Shown in pieces: positions 44,829 through 53,266 of a DNA stretch of 64,000 bases (positions are counted from its first letter, which is position 1; each line of letters starts with the position of its first letter). This DNA comes from CAVOJV01 sp963696325. Lineage in GTDB: Bacteria > Pseudomonadota > Gammaproteobacteria > Competibacterales > Competibacteraceae. The notes below the pieces were generated by a model that saw only the letters and a program-made list of their open reading frames with translations, was not told the DNA's origin and searched no databases. The stretch is from positions 21,754-85,753 of the forward strand of contig CAVOJV010000003.1 of NCBI GenBank assembly GCA_963696325.1. Reading direction: 5' to 3'. The translations under genes were made by a program, and so were the position numbers.

Positions 44829-45470
44829 ATGAAGCAGTTCGTAGGTTCGACAATCGCTTTGGCCGCACTGGCGGGGATGGCGGGTTGCGCCTCGCCGCAG
44901 GAGACGGCGGCACCCAAAGCGACAGCGAGCGAGGCGGTTACCCCACCCGTGCGGGAGCAATACTACGCACCCGGAGAGGCTGCCGGTGAAAAGATCACGA
45001 TTGTTGCGACCGTGCTAGCGATCGATCTCGCTACCCGGCATGTCACCTTGCGCTGGCCGGAGGGTGGCACGGATACGATTGTCGTGGGCGAGGAGGTGCG
45101 CAATCTTCCGCAAGTTCGGGTCGGCGACCGGGTGGTGATTGAGTATTACCAAGGACTGGCTCTAGCGCTTGATCCCAGTGCGAGTGGTATCCGCAAGCGG
45201 ACCGACATGGTGGCCGGCGAGCGTGCGGCACCGGGACAAAAACCAGCGGGAGTCGTGACCCGGACCGTCGAGGTAGACGCCACCGTGCAGGCTGTGGATC
45301 GTCAGGCAAGGACAGTCACCCTGCGAGGTCCGAAACGCACCGTTATCCTGAAAGTCGCTGCTGAGGTAGACCTCAACAAGGTGAAGGTCGGTGATGGAGT
45401 CCATGCGATCTACCAGGAGGCGCTGGCCATTTCCGTAGTGCCCGCCGCGGCGCCGGTAACCAGACCCTAG
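44829..45470 (+). CDS. Putative lipoprotein with two OB-like repeats
   Basis: The 213-residue frame has a lipobox, LAALAGMAGC, with Cys at about 20. Two similar halves follow: ITIVATVLAIDLATRHVTLRWPEG ending in VGDRVVIEYYQGLALAL, and VEVDATVQAVDRQARTVTLRGPKR ending in VGDGVHAIYQEALAISV. So the protein is an internal duplication of a small beta domain. GAGGAG lies 10 nt upstream. It follows the 820-residue gene by 68 nt; no function is known. Confidence 0.7.
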   Translation: MKQFVGSTIALAALAGMAGCASPQETAAPKATASEAVTPPVREQYYAPGEAAGEKITIVATVLAIDLATRHVTLRWPEGGTDTIVVGEEVRNLPQVRVGDRVVIEYYQGLALALDPSASGIRKRTDMVAGERAAPGQKPAGVVTRTVEVDATVQAVDRQARTVTLRGPKRTVILKVAAEVDLNKVKVGDGVHAIYQEALAISVVPAAAPVTRP

Positions 45471-45564
45471 GCCCTGGCCAAATGGACTCACCGGGCTTGG
45501 CGGCGGCGGGCCGGCTCGCATTAGGCCGGCGCTGTACGGTACGCAGAAAAAGCAGGCGGCAACG

Positions 45565-46422
45565 CTAATAGTTGTGAGGCACCCAACGGTATTCATAAGC
45601 CGGCTCGACATAGCCATCGGGCTTCTGCCGTTTGGGTAGCTTGATCGACTCGCGCGGTACGTCTTCGTAGGGAATCAGACTGAGCAGGTGGGTAATGCAG
45701 TTGAGTCGCGCCTGGCGCTTGTCATCGGCCTGCACCACATGCCAGGGCGAATGTTCGGTATCGGTTGCCGCGAACATCGCATCCCTGGCGCGGGAAAAGT
45801 CATACCAGCGCCGGTGCGACTCCAGGTCCATGGGGCTGAGCTTCCACAGTTTGCGGGGATCGGTGATCCGATCCTGAAAGCGGCGGGTCTGCTCGTCCTG
45901 GCTGACTTCGAACCAGTACTTGATCAAGGTGATGCCGTTCTCAAGCATAAGCTGCTCGAAAGCGGGAACCAACTCCAGGAACCGCGCGCACTGCCGCTCG
46001 GTGCAGAAGCCCATCACCCGTTCGACACCGGCGCGGTTGTACCAACTGCGGTCAAAGATGACCACCTCGCCCGCCGCCGGAAAATGTGGAATATAGCGCT
46101 GGATGTACATCTGCGACTTCTCGCGCTCGGTGGGCGCGGGCAGCGCCACCAGCCTGAAGACTCGGGGGCTGGTCCGTTCGGTGATGCGCTTGATCACCCC
46201 GCCTTTGCCGGCCGCATCCCGGCCCTCGAAAGCAATAACAATCCGCGCGCCGGTGTGTTTGACCCAGAGTTGCAGCCGGACCAACTCGCCTTGCAGTTTG
46301 CGGAGTTCTGCTTCGTAGTCTTTTCGCGTCAACCGCGGTTTCTCTGCAGCCGATTTCGGATCCTCCTTGGCAGCGACCGTTGCTTTGGCTTTTTTCTGGG
46401 GGTCTTTGTTTTTGTGTGCCAT
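45565..46422 (-). CDS. ppk2: Polyphosphate kinase 2 family protein
   Basis: This is a 285-residue PPK2-type enzyme with the Walker A motif in EGRDAAGKGGVI, the lid region RYIPHFPAAGEVV and the Walker B-like FDRSWYNRAGVERVMGFC. HVVQADDKRQARLN is also conserved. The basic Lys-rich N-terminus (MAHKNKDPQKKAKA) is typical. It makes or uses polyphosphate to phosphorylate nucleotides. It is convergent with the lipoprotein gene. All the key motifs are intact, unlike in the second PPK2-like gene at 38668. Confidence 0.92.
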   Translation of the reverse strand: MAHKNKDPQKKAKATVAAKEDPKSAAEKPRLTRKDYEAELRKLQGELVRLQLWVKHTGARIVIAFEGRDAAGKGGVIKRITERTSPRVFRLVALPAPTEREKSQMYIQRYIPHFPAAGEVVIFDRSWYNRAGVERVMGFCTERQCARFLELVPAFEQLMLENGITLIKYWFEVSQDEQTRRFQDRITDPRKLWKLSPMDLESHRRWYDFSRARDAMFAATDTEHSPWHVVQADDKRQARLNCITHLLSLIPYEDVPRESIKLPKRQKPDGYVEPAYEYRWVPHNY

Positions 46423-46455
46423 CTATATACTCTCCTTATTAGCCATATTAGGGTA

Positions 46456-46557
46456 CAGGACTTACGCGGTCTGGTTCCCGCGTAGGCAGGAATCCAGTCA
46501 CCACTGGATACCCGCTGGCGCGGGTATAACCAAGCAGGGATGTTTGCGCAAGTCCTG
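46456..46557. repeat. 102-bp MITE-like element with terminal inverted repeats
   Basis: The ends are CAGGACTTACGC (46456-46467) and GCGCAAGTCCTG (46546-46557), an imperfect inverted repeat with one mismatch. Inside is CACTGGATACCCGCTGGCG, part of a common REP-like core. It carries no gene. Confidence 0.7.
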
Positions 46558-46655
46558 GGTTATTAGTCTATAACAATAACATTAGGTTATCCGAGCAATG
46601 GCGGCGAGTCTACGGAAACTAGTCATCATCACTATAACAATCCCGAAGACAGTGA

Positions 46656-46904
46656 ATGCGCTATCAAGTTATCGTAGCTCGTAGCCTGGTTAGTCACTTG
46701 AAATCCAAGCCAGTAGGACCCGAACTATCAACTCCTGAGGTTCACCCTTTGCGGCCCGGCATGATTATCAAATTGTTCCGGGCCGCGAGTGCTGTCCGAG
46801 AACTGCTGCGCGCCGAAGGTCTACAGGATCATGTGCGCGAAATCGACCGGCGGACTACGGTAGCCTCCATCGTCGAGGCCTTTCTTAATAGCTCAGGTTT
46901 TTAA
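46656..46904 (+). CDS. Possible small ORF or gene tail (82 aa)
   Basis: From about residue 27 the frame reads EVHPLRPGMIIKLFRAASAVRELL and ends TVASIVEAFLNSSGF, with coding-like composition and helical patterning. There is no clear ribosome site before 46656, so it may be the tail of a lost gene. No family is recognised. The 572-nt gap (46423-46995) otherwise holds only the MITE-like repeat. Confidence 0.35.
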   Translation: MRYQVIVARSLVSHLKSKPVGPELSTPEVHPLRPGMIIKLFRAASAVRELLRAEGLQDHVREIDRRTTVASIVEAFLNSSGF

Positions 46905-46995
46905 TTATCTGAGCAAATTCAAGGTTTATGCGATTGCCCTGAGCAAGGGGGGCCGTCATCGTAGAGCTGAATAGTCACGTTGCAGGAGAATAATC

Positions 46996-48039
46996 ATGAG
47001 GTTTCGCTTTCTTCAGTCCATCTTTACCGCCGCCCCAACCCAAGCCGGTAAATTCGACAAGAGCCTGATTTTGATGGCGATCGAACGGGTGGTGGATGGC
47101 ACCGATCCCCGCTTGCGGGCAGTGAGCCATTACCGCCGCAAGCTGTGGGATGCGGTGGAGCACGCGGTCGACTTCGTGGTGGCGTTCGTCAATACCCTGC
47201 CGCCCGCCATTGAGGCCAACAGTCACAATTACCTGGCCGATCCCCGGTTGCGGGCCCTGTTCGCCTCGCCCGAGCATCTGCGGGAGGTCTTGAGTTTCAG
47301 CGAGGGAACACGGAACTACCTGAGACAGCCCCATGACGCCTTGCCCACGGAGTTGTGCGCCGCTCTCGGGGCGGAGCGGATCGAAAAGGCCGTGCTCGGG
47401 ATCGATCTTGAGGGGGAAATCCTCCGGCGGGACGTGCCCCAAACCTCCGTCAACTTCAGTAACCACCGGCTGGTCTGCCTCACCGATAACGAGCCGGACA
47501 CCCGCCGGGAACTCATGAGGCGGGGGTTCGATTACCTGATCGAAGTCGCACTGCAGCGCCTGATTTCCAGCCGCGTCCAACGGGCGCAACTGCAACAGCA
47601 ACAGCGGCACCTGCTCCAGAAAAAGGCCGGCATCCTGAAGACCGCCAAGCTGGGCTTGGCATCACTGACGGAACCGGCAACCGCGGACCAACCCGACTTC
47701 GACGCCATCGAACAGCAACTTCAGGACGTTGAAACCGAACTGGGCCAGCTTTTTGCCGATGCGGCCACCATCGATAAACACCTCGAGAAAGTCGCCGCCA
47801 CGCTGCGTGAACCCGAAAAATATCTGCGGCTGGAACCAGTCTCGCTCACCCTGGACCACATGAACATCAAGGTGTCCCCCGATTCGCCCCGGGTTGCGAA
47901 CACCTTGACAGTCGAGGAGATCGTGCTCGGTAAAGACCGCCGGCTCACCGCGTTGTTCATCCGGTTTCCCAGTAACGAACTCCTGCCGCAGCCGGACTTT
48001 TTCGAGGAGGCCAGTCGCGTTCTGTACGCGAATAGATAA
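46996..48039 (+). CDS. Hypothetical protein with coiled coil (347 aa)
   Basis: I do not recognise a family. The N-terminal half is globular (FDKSLILMAIERVVDGTDPR and NTLPPAIEANSHNYLADPR). From about residue 195 a long Gln-rich segment (RVQRAQLQQQQRHLLQKKA) and 240-270 (DAIEQQLQDVETELGQLF) are predicted coiled coils. No signal peptide or membrane segment is seen. AGGAGAATAATC precedes the ATG. It precedes the DUF4239-like gene by 54 nt, so both may be one operon. Confidence 0.65.
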   Translation: MRFRFLQSIFTAAPTQAGKFDKSLILMAIERVVDGTDPRLRAVSHYRRKLWDAVEHAVDFVVAFVNTLPPAIEANSHNYLADPRLRALFASPEHLREVLSFSEGTRNYLRQPHDALPTELCAALGAERIEKAVLGIDLEGEILRRDVPQTSVNFSNHRLVCLTDNEPDTRRELMRRGFDYLIEVALQRLISSRVQRAQLQQQQRHLLQKKAGILKTAKLGLASLTEPATADQPDFDAIEQQLQDVETELGQLFADAATIDKHLEKVAATLREPEKYLRLEPVSLTLDHMNIKVSPDSPRVANTLTVEEIVLGKDRRLTALFIRFPSNELLPQPDFFEEASRVLYANR

Positions 48040-48093
48040 TCCCGATTCCCGGCATTTTATCCCAATGCGACTTTATGCAAGATTACCCTCGAC

Positions 48094-48873
48094 ATGACTT
48101 TCACGTTTATTGGTTTATTTATCACCATGGGTTTGTTTTTCAGCATGTTGCTGCTGCTGGACATCGGCCGGCGGGTCGGCGGCCGGCGACTGGCGAACGA
48201 TCCCGAAGGGGCGCGGACGGGAACCGGCACGGTCGATGGCGCGGTCTTCGCCCTGCTGGGTCTGCTGATCGCCTTCACCTTTTCGGGCGCCGCCTCGCGA
48301 TTCGACGCCCGCCGGGCTTTGATCGTCGAGGAAGCCAACAACATCGGCACCGCCTACCTGCGGCTCGATCTGCTGCCAGCCAGCGCACAGCCGGCGCTGC
48401 GGGACAGCTTCCGGCGCTATGTGGAGTCACGGTTGGAGGTCTATAGAAAACTGCCTGATCTCGAAGCCGCCAAAGTGGAACTGGCCCGTTCCACGCAGTT
48501 GCAGGGAGACATATGGAGCCAGGCGGTCGCCGCGGGGAGGCTGGAGGGCGCGCCGCCCGCCACCATGATTTTGCTGCTGCCCGCATTGAATCAGATGATC
48601 GACATCACCACCACCCGGACCATGGCGACCCAGATGCACCCGCCGGTGGTTATCTTCGTGCTGCTGTTCGGGCTGGCTCTGGCAAGCGCGCTGCTGGCCG
48701 GTTACGGCATGGCCGGCGGCAAGTCGCGCAACTGGATCCACATGCTCGGATTCGCGGCGGTCATGGCGGTTGCCACCAACGTCATTCTTGACATCGAGTA
48801 CCCCCGCCTGGGTTTGATCCGGGTCGATGCATTCGACCAAGTTCTGGTGGATGTCCGGGACAGCATGCAATGA
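48094..48873 (+). CDS. DUF4239-like (bestrophin-like) membrane protein
   Basis: The protein has 259 residues. An N-terminal helix (FIGLFITMGLFFSMLLLL), FALLGLLIAFTFSGAASRFDARRALIVEEANNIGTAYLRLDLLP, and paired C-terminal helices (VVIFVLLFGLALASALLAGYG) fit DUF4239. The family is distantly compared with bestrophin channels, but transport is unproven. It is the last gene before the right IS66 end at 48955. Confidence 0.75.
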   Translation: MTFTFIGLFITMGLFFSMLLLLDIGRRVGGRRLANDPEGARTGTGTVDGAVFALLGLLIAFTFSGAASRFDARRALIVEEANNIGTAYLRLDLLPASAQPALRDSFRRYVESRLEVYRKLPDLEAAKVELARSTQLQGDIWSQAVAAGRLEGAPPATMILLLPALNQMIDITTTRTMATQMHPPVVIFVLLFGLALASALLAGYGMAGGKSRNWIHMLGFAAVMAVATNVILDIEYPRLGLIRVDAFDQVLVDVRDSMQ

Positions 48874-49042
48874 CCACCCCCGCCCCGCCAGCGCCGTCAG
48901 CGCTGCGAGCCGCGGTCCCGGCGAAGATAGGTTTGTTATTCTGGCTGGGCGCTCGTGAAGTTCCGGCAGCCGTGCGTGACGCGGTACGGTTTTCTTGAGT
49001 AAGGTTCGTCCCCGTTAGTATTGACTCTCCGGGGAGGAACCG

Positions 49043-49453
49043 ATGGCTACCGAGCTGCTGCAAGCCGAATTGGCGCTCGCCGAGCTGGCCGAGCACTTTG
49101 ACCACTGGCGCCGGAACCGCGCCACGGCTCAGGAACGGATTCCACCGGCCTTGTGGGATCAGGCGGTGGTATTAACGAGTGTGCTGCCCCGCTCCCACGT
49201 GGCCAAGCGGTTGCGCCTGAGCCCTACCGATCTAAAGAAACCATGCCTGGCCCGGCCGACGGCAAGCTCGGCCGCCGCGGTCGCGCCTGACCCGGGTTTT
49301 GTGGAAGTCACCGTGCCGGGGTTTGAGTCGGCCGCGCCCCACGCGACGGTGCTCGAGGTCGAACGCCCGGACGGGGCGCGCTTGCGGCTCCATTATCGAA
49401 CCGCACCGCCACCGCTCGCGACCGTGCTACAAGCGTTTCTGGAGTCCGCCTGA
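49043..49453 (+). CDS. tnpA: IS66 tnpA (right copy, intact)
   Basis: The protein has 136 residues, starting MATELLQAELALAELAEHF, with a helix-turn-helix-like VLPRSHVAKRLRLSPTDL and a C-terminal beta-rich part (GFVEVTVPGFESA and LEVERPDGARLRLHY). AGGAACC precedes the ATG. The stop overlaps the tnpB start (TGATG). It is the intact reference for the split copy at 31668. Confidence 0.85.
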   Translation: MATELLQAELALAELAEHFDHWRRNRATAQERIPPALWDQAVVLTSVLPRSHVAKRLRLSPTDLKKPCLARPTASSAAAVAPDPGFVEVTVPGFESAAPHATVLEVERPDGARLRLHYRTAPPPLATVLQAFLESA

Positions 49454-49514
49454 TGGTGCAACTCACCCCGCAAAGCCGGATCTGGTTGGCCCTGGCCCCG
49501 GTGGATTTCCGCAA
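49453..49514 (+). pseudogene. tnpB: IS66 tnpB, 5' fragment cut by the RIT element
   Basis: MVQLTPQSRIWLALAPVDFR, then the outer RIT element begins at 49515. The remainder is at 56362-56650. The break lies in the sequence TTCCGCAA, and CGCAA is repeated at the other junction (56357-56361). Confidence 0.88.
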
Positions 49515-49544
49515 TTATGTGCTGTTTCCCGTTATGCGTTGTCG
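49515..49544. repeat. Outer RIT left inverted repeat
   Basis: Perfect 30-bp complement of 56300-56329. It begins TTATGTGCTGTTTCCC and ends GCGTTGTCG. The TTATGC-type motif in it recurs in the dyad at 56335-56356. Confidence 0.9.
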
Positions 49545-49582
49545 GGGGCGGTGAACGCGCCAGCAGAGCGACAGCCGAGCGG

Positions 49583-49825
49583 TTATCGCGGCGCATAACG
49601 TGCCTTCTTTGCGGTAGCTTGTAACAATGCCAAGAGTTTGTCCGAAACACTGAACTGGCCATGCCGAAGTGAAGGTGGTGTACTCGCGGCAAGCGTCTCA
49701 AGCTTTACGCTGGGATCGACATGCAAATACATTTCCGTGCTTTGTAAACGGGCATGCCCCAACCACAGTGCCACCTTACGAACGTCGTGAGTCGCCTGCA
49801 GGATATGCATGGCGCAGGAATGGCG
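49583..49825 (-). pseudogene. ritC: Outer ritC, C-terminal part
   Basis: The fragment reads SCAMHILQATHDVRKVALWLGHARLQSTEMYLHVDPSVKLETLAA with the second His and the catalytic Tyr of a tyrosine recombinase. It continues the N-terminal part at 53266-54039 if the inner RIT element is removed. The stop is at 49583. Confidence 0.85.
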
Positions 49826-49826
49826 A

Positions 49827-49846
49827 TAATGCCGAATGCGGCATTA
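49827..49846. other. Dyad at the ritA-proximal end of the inner RIT element
   Basis: Arms TAATGCCG and CGGCATTA flank AATG. With one extra base on each side (A and G) this makes a 22-bp unit between ATGGCG and its complement CGCCAT. The same geometry occurs in the outer element. Confidence 0.9.
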
Positions 49847-49879
49847 GCGCCATAATCCGGAGTGCCTGCTAATGCCGAG
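49847..49879. repeat. Inner RIT left inverted repeat
   Basis: A perfect 33-bp complement of 53234-53266. It begins GCGCCATAATCCGG and ends CTAATGCCGAG. It contains the TAATGCCG motif of the adjacent dyad. Confidence 0.9.
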
Positions 49880-50008
49880 CCACCTGTTGGCGGCGCGGTA
49901 GGTCGTTGAAGTTTTAGCTGGTTTCGCAATTTATTAGTTCAGTCTACTCGGCATTATTTTTCTGGTCTTCTCAGGTAGGGCATTCGGCCCAGCATTGAGG
50001 AGACGATC

Positions 50009-51247
50009 ATGATCAAGCATTTCTTTCCCAATCCAGCGGTTTTCGAACGGCTGCGGACTGGCCCGCTGGGCGACCATATCGAAGCTTTCGCGCAGGCATT
50101 GTCGGATCTCGGCTATGCCGTATGGACGGCCAAGTATGCAATGCGGCTGCTCGCGGATCTGAGCACATGGCTTGAGCACAACGGGCAGACGGTGATGGCG
50201 TTGGATGAGCAGGCGATCAATGCGTTTCTCCAACACCGGTATCAACGCCACCGTCAGCACCGCGAGGACAAGGGAACGCTTGCCGTCGTTCTCGCGTATC
50301 TGCGATCGCAGGGCGTGCTCACGCCAATTGTGGAACGGCAAAGGGACGACGAGGCATGGTGTATTCGGGCAGCGTTTCGCCAGCATTTGATCAGTCAGCG
50401 CGACTTGGCGCCGACGACTATCCAGACTTATTTGGACACAGCAAAGCGATTCGTTGCTTGGCGTTTCGGCACGCAGTCACCGCAACTGGGCACGCTCTGC
50501 GCGCAAGACGTGAACGACTTTATGCTGGAGCAGGCGCGTCGCTACAGCACGGGGCACACTCAACTCATCGCCTCGGCGCTGCGTGACTTCCTGCGGTTTT
50601 TGCGCCAAACGGGGGATATCGCCGTGGATTTGGACCGCTATGTGCCAGCGCCGGTGCGTCGGCAGTTATCGGGACTGCCCAAGTACATGCCGGCGGAGGA
50701 TGTCGAGCGATTGCTGCAGTCCATCGACCAGGATAGTCCACAAGGTCGGCGCGATTACGCCATCCTGTTGCTCCTGGCCCGTCTGGGTCTGCGGGCCAAC
50801 GAGGTGGCTGCCCTACGTCTGGACGATGTGGATTGGGCGGCGGGGGAGTTGATCATCCATGGCAAGGGCAGCCGTGTCGAGCGACTGCCTTTGCCATGGA
50901 ACGTCGGGGAAGCCCTCAGCCATTACCTGCGCGATGCGCGACCCCCTGGTTCGGTGCGGCAGGTGTTCCTGTGTCTGCGCGCACCGCGGCGTGGCTTCTG
51001 CAATGGCTGCGCGGTCGGCACCATCGTACGCCGGGCGTTGGCCCGAGCCGATCTACATCCCCCCCACCAAGGGGCCCACCTGCTGCGCCATTCACTGGCC
51101 ACCCGGTTGCTGCGTAATGGCGCGTCGCTCACCGAAATCGGGGAGTTGTTACGTCACCGCAATCTCGACACCACCCGGATATATGCCAAGGTCGATGAGC
51201 GCACTTTGGGCAGGCTGGCCGCCCCGTGGCCGGGAGGTGTGCAATGA
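50009..51247 (+). CDS. ritA: RitA-type tyrosine recombinase (inner RIT)
   Basis: This 412-residue recombinase is the first of the trio. The core-binding domain is about residues 110-200. The catalytic residues are visible as R in ARLGLRANEVAALRLDDVDW, HLLRHSLATRLLRNGASLTEIGELLRHRNLDTTRIYAKVD (H-x-x-R, H and Tyr). A strong GGAGACGATC precedes the ATG. The stop overlaps ritB as ATGA. RIT elements need the three recombinases together, so this should act with RitB and RitC at the element ends. Confidence 0.9.
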   Translation: MIKHFFPNPAVFERLRTGPLGDHIEAFAQALSDLGYAVWTAKYAMRLLADLSTWLEHNGQTVMALDEQAINAFLQHRYQRHRQHREDKGTLAVVLAYLRSQGVLTPIVERQRDDEAWCIRAAFRQHLISQRDLAPTTIQTYLDTAKRFVAWRFGTQSPQLGTLCAQDVNDFMLEQARRYSTGHTQLIASALRDFLRFLRQTGDIAVDLDRYVPAPVRRQLSGLPKYMPAEDVERLLQSIDQDSPQGRRDYAILLLLARLGLRANEVAALRLDDVDWAAGELIIHGKGSRVERLPLPWNVGEALSHYLRDARPPGSVRQVFLCLRAPRRGFCNGCAVGTIVRRALARADLHPPHQGAHLLRHSLATRLLRNGASLTEIGELLRHRNLDTTRIYAKVDERTLGRLAAPWPGGVQ

Positions 51248-52182
51248 CTGCCTGGCACCAAGCGTTTGAGGCGTACCTGACCTTGCGTCAAGCGATGGGA
51301 TTCAAGGTGCGCGACACACGTTCCTTGCTGCGGCGATTCGTCGACTTTCTCGAACAGCAAGGAGCCACCTACATCACCCATGAATTGGCACTGACCTGGG
51401 CCACCGAACCTCGTACCGTCCAGCCCGCAGAATGGTCCCGGCGTTTAAGCGCCATTCGAGGCTTCGCACGCTACCGCAGTGCCATGGATCCTCGCACGCA
51501 AATTCCCCCTGCAGGGTGGTTGCCTTACCGGCCGCAACGGGCAGTGCCGTATTTTTACAGCGATGCTGAGATCGCGCAGTTGCTGCAAGCGACCTCGCAG
51601 CTGTCTTCTGCGACGGGACTGCGTGCCCAGACCTATGTGGCCGCCTTTGGCCTATTAGCGGTCACCGGGATGCGCGTCGGCGAGTTGGTCGGACTGGACG
51701 ATAAAGAAGTGGATCTCACCTTGGATCAATTGACGATCGGCTGTGGAAAGTTCGGTAAATCGCGTCTGTTGCCACTACATCCCAGCACCGGCGAAGCACT
51801 TCGCCACTAGGTGGCGGAGCGGGATCGCCGCTATCCGATTCCCCAAAGTCCCAGCTTCCTCGTCTCCGAACAAGGAGGGCGACTGACCCAGTGGAGCGTC
51901 CGGCGCACATTCGTGGCGCTCTCGCGCCAGATCGGCCTGCGCGGCCCAGCGGATAGTCATGGACCACGGCTGCATGATTTTCGCCACCGCTTTGCCGTCG
52001 GCGTGCTGCTGCGCTGGTACCGCGACGGGGTCGACGTCGAACGCCATCTGCCGGAACTCTCGACCTACCTGGGACAGGTGAAGACAAGCGATACCTATTG
52101 GTATCTCTCAGCCACTCCGGAGTTGCTGCAGTTAGCCCTGGAACGGTTGGAGCAAGGTCAACAGCAGAGGGTGCGTCCATGA
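51244..52182 (+). pseudogene. ritB: RitB-type tyrosine recombinase (inner RIT), amber stop
   Basis: About 312 codons from ATG 51244, but a TAG at 51808-51810 interrupts it between EALRH and VAERDRRY. Reading through gives AVTGMRVGELVGLDDKEV (catalytic Arg), LHDFRHRFAVGVLL and STYLGQVKTSDTYWYLSAT (C-terminal catalytic segment). The reading frame is otherwise intact, and a TAC to TAG change explains it. The product may be truncated after about 188 residues, lacking the HxxR and Tyr. The stop overlaps ritC (ATGA). Confidence 0.85.
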
Positions 52183-53177
52183 GCGCCAACACCACCTTTC
52201 CAGCGCTGGTGGAGGGGTTCTTTACCGAGCGGTTGGTCCAGCAGAAACGCGTCAGTGCCCATACCATCGCCAGCTACCGCGACAGCTTCTGCCTGCTGCT
52301 TCGCTGCCTTGAGAAAAAGCTGCATAAGGCCGCCTCCAGGCTCACTATGGATGCTCTGGACGTGCCAATGATCAGTGCGTTCCTCGATCACTTGCAGGAG
52401 AATCGCGGCACCAGCGCCCGCAGTCGTAATGTCCGTCTCGCTGCCATCCATTCGTTCTTTCGCTACGCAGCGCTCCAAGTCCCCGATCATGGCGGTCTGA
52501 TCGATCGGGTGTTGGCGATCCCTGCCAAACGCTATGATCGCGGCCCCATTGCTTATCTGAATGAGACGGACATCGACGCGCTGCTGGCTGCGCCTGATCC
52601 GGCCACGTGGCTGGGGCGTCGCGATCGGACCCTATGGTTGGTTGCTCTGCAAACCGGCTTGCGGGTTTCTGAACTCATCGGCCTACGTTGGCAGGATGTC
52701 ACCTTGGAAAGCGGTGCCCACGTTTGCTGCGAAGGGAAAGGTCGCAAGCGTCGCTGCACACCCTTGCGAAAAGATGCCATCAGTGCACTGCGTGCCTGGC
52801 AGCGCGAACAGCTCAGCGAGTCCTTTATGCCGCTGTTTCCGACCGCCTCAGGAACACCGTTGAGCCGTGACGCCGTCGCGTATCTTCTGGCGAAACATCT
52901 TGCAACGGCCCGTCAGCACTGTCCTTCCCTCCAAGGAAAACGAGTGACACCCCATGTGTTGCGCCACTCTGCCGCCATGGCACTGCTGCACAGCGGTATC
53001 GACAGCGCAGTGATCGCTTTGTGGCTCGGCCACGAGTCGATGGATACTACACAGATCTATCTCCACGCCAGCTTGGAACTCAAACAACAAGCCCTCGACA
53101 AGACAACACCAACAACTGGCCATCCTGGCCGTTATCAGCCCGATGACCAACTGATGGCGTTCCTCAAGAGCCTCTAA
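52179..53177 (+). CDS. ritC: RitC-type tyrosine recombinase (inner RIT)
   Basis: The protein has 332 residues. The N-terminal domain starts MSANTTFPALVEGFFTERLV. The catalytic residues: R in QTGLRVSELIGLRWQDV, HVLRHSAAMALLHSGIDS (H-x-x-R), LGHESMDTTQIYLHASL (H and Tyr). The frame opens at 52098, but ATG 52179 overlaps the ritB stop. It is the third gene of the trio and is complete. Confidence 0.9.
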   Translation: MSANTTFPALVEGFFTERLVQQKRVSAHTIASYRDSFCLLLRCLEKKLHKAASRLTMDALDVPMISAFLDHLQENRGTSARSRNVRLAAIHSFFRYAALQVPDHGGLIDRVLAIPAKRYDRGPIAYLNETDIDALLAAPDPATWLGRRDRTLWLVALQTGLRVSELIGLRWQDVTLESGAHVCCEGKGRKRRCTPLRKDAISALRAWQREQLSESFMPLFPTASGTPLSRDAVAYLLAKHLATARQHCPSLQGKRVTPHVLRHSAAMALLHSGIDSAVIALWLGHESMDTTQIYLHASLELKQQALDKTTPTTGHPGRYQPDDQLMAFLKSL

Positions 53178-53233
53178 TAATGCCGAGCCGGGTCGTCCCT
53201 AAAGCCGGGAGCTTCGCCGCTCCCTAAGGACGA

Positions 53234-53266
53234 CTCGGCATTAGCAGGCACTCCGGATTATGGCGC
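53234..53266. repeat. Inner RIT right inverted repeat
   Basis: Perfect complement of 49847-49879. It begins CTCGGCATTAGCAGG. Just inside it, TAATGCCGAG near 53179 is inverted again, so the motif occurs in several orientations near this end. A hairpin GGGAGC/GCTCCC (about 53206-53223) could act as a terminator. Confidence 0.88.

Larger units (their letters stand above)
49826..53265 (+). mobile_element. Inner RIT element inside outer ritC
   Basis: ritA, ritB and ritC run on the plus strand with ATGA overlaps. Ends are a perfect 33-bp inverted repeat at 49847-49879 and 53234-53266. ATGGCG occurs at both junctions (49820-49825 and 53260-53265) in the outer ritC codons. The element is about 3.4 kb. 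ritB has a premature stop. Confidence 0.88.
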
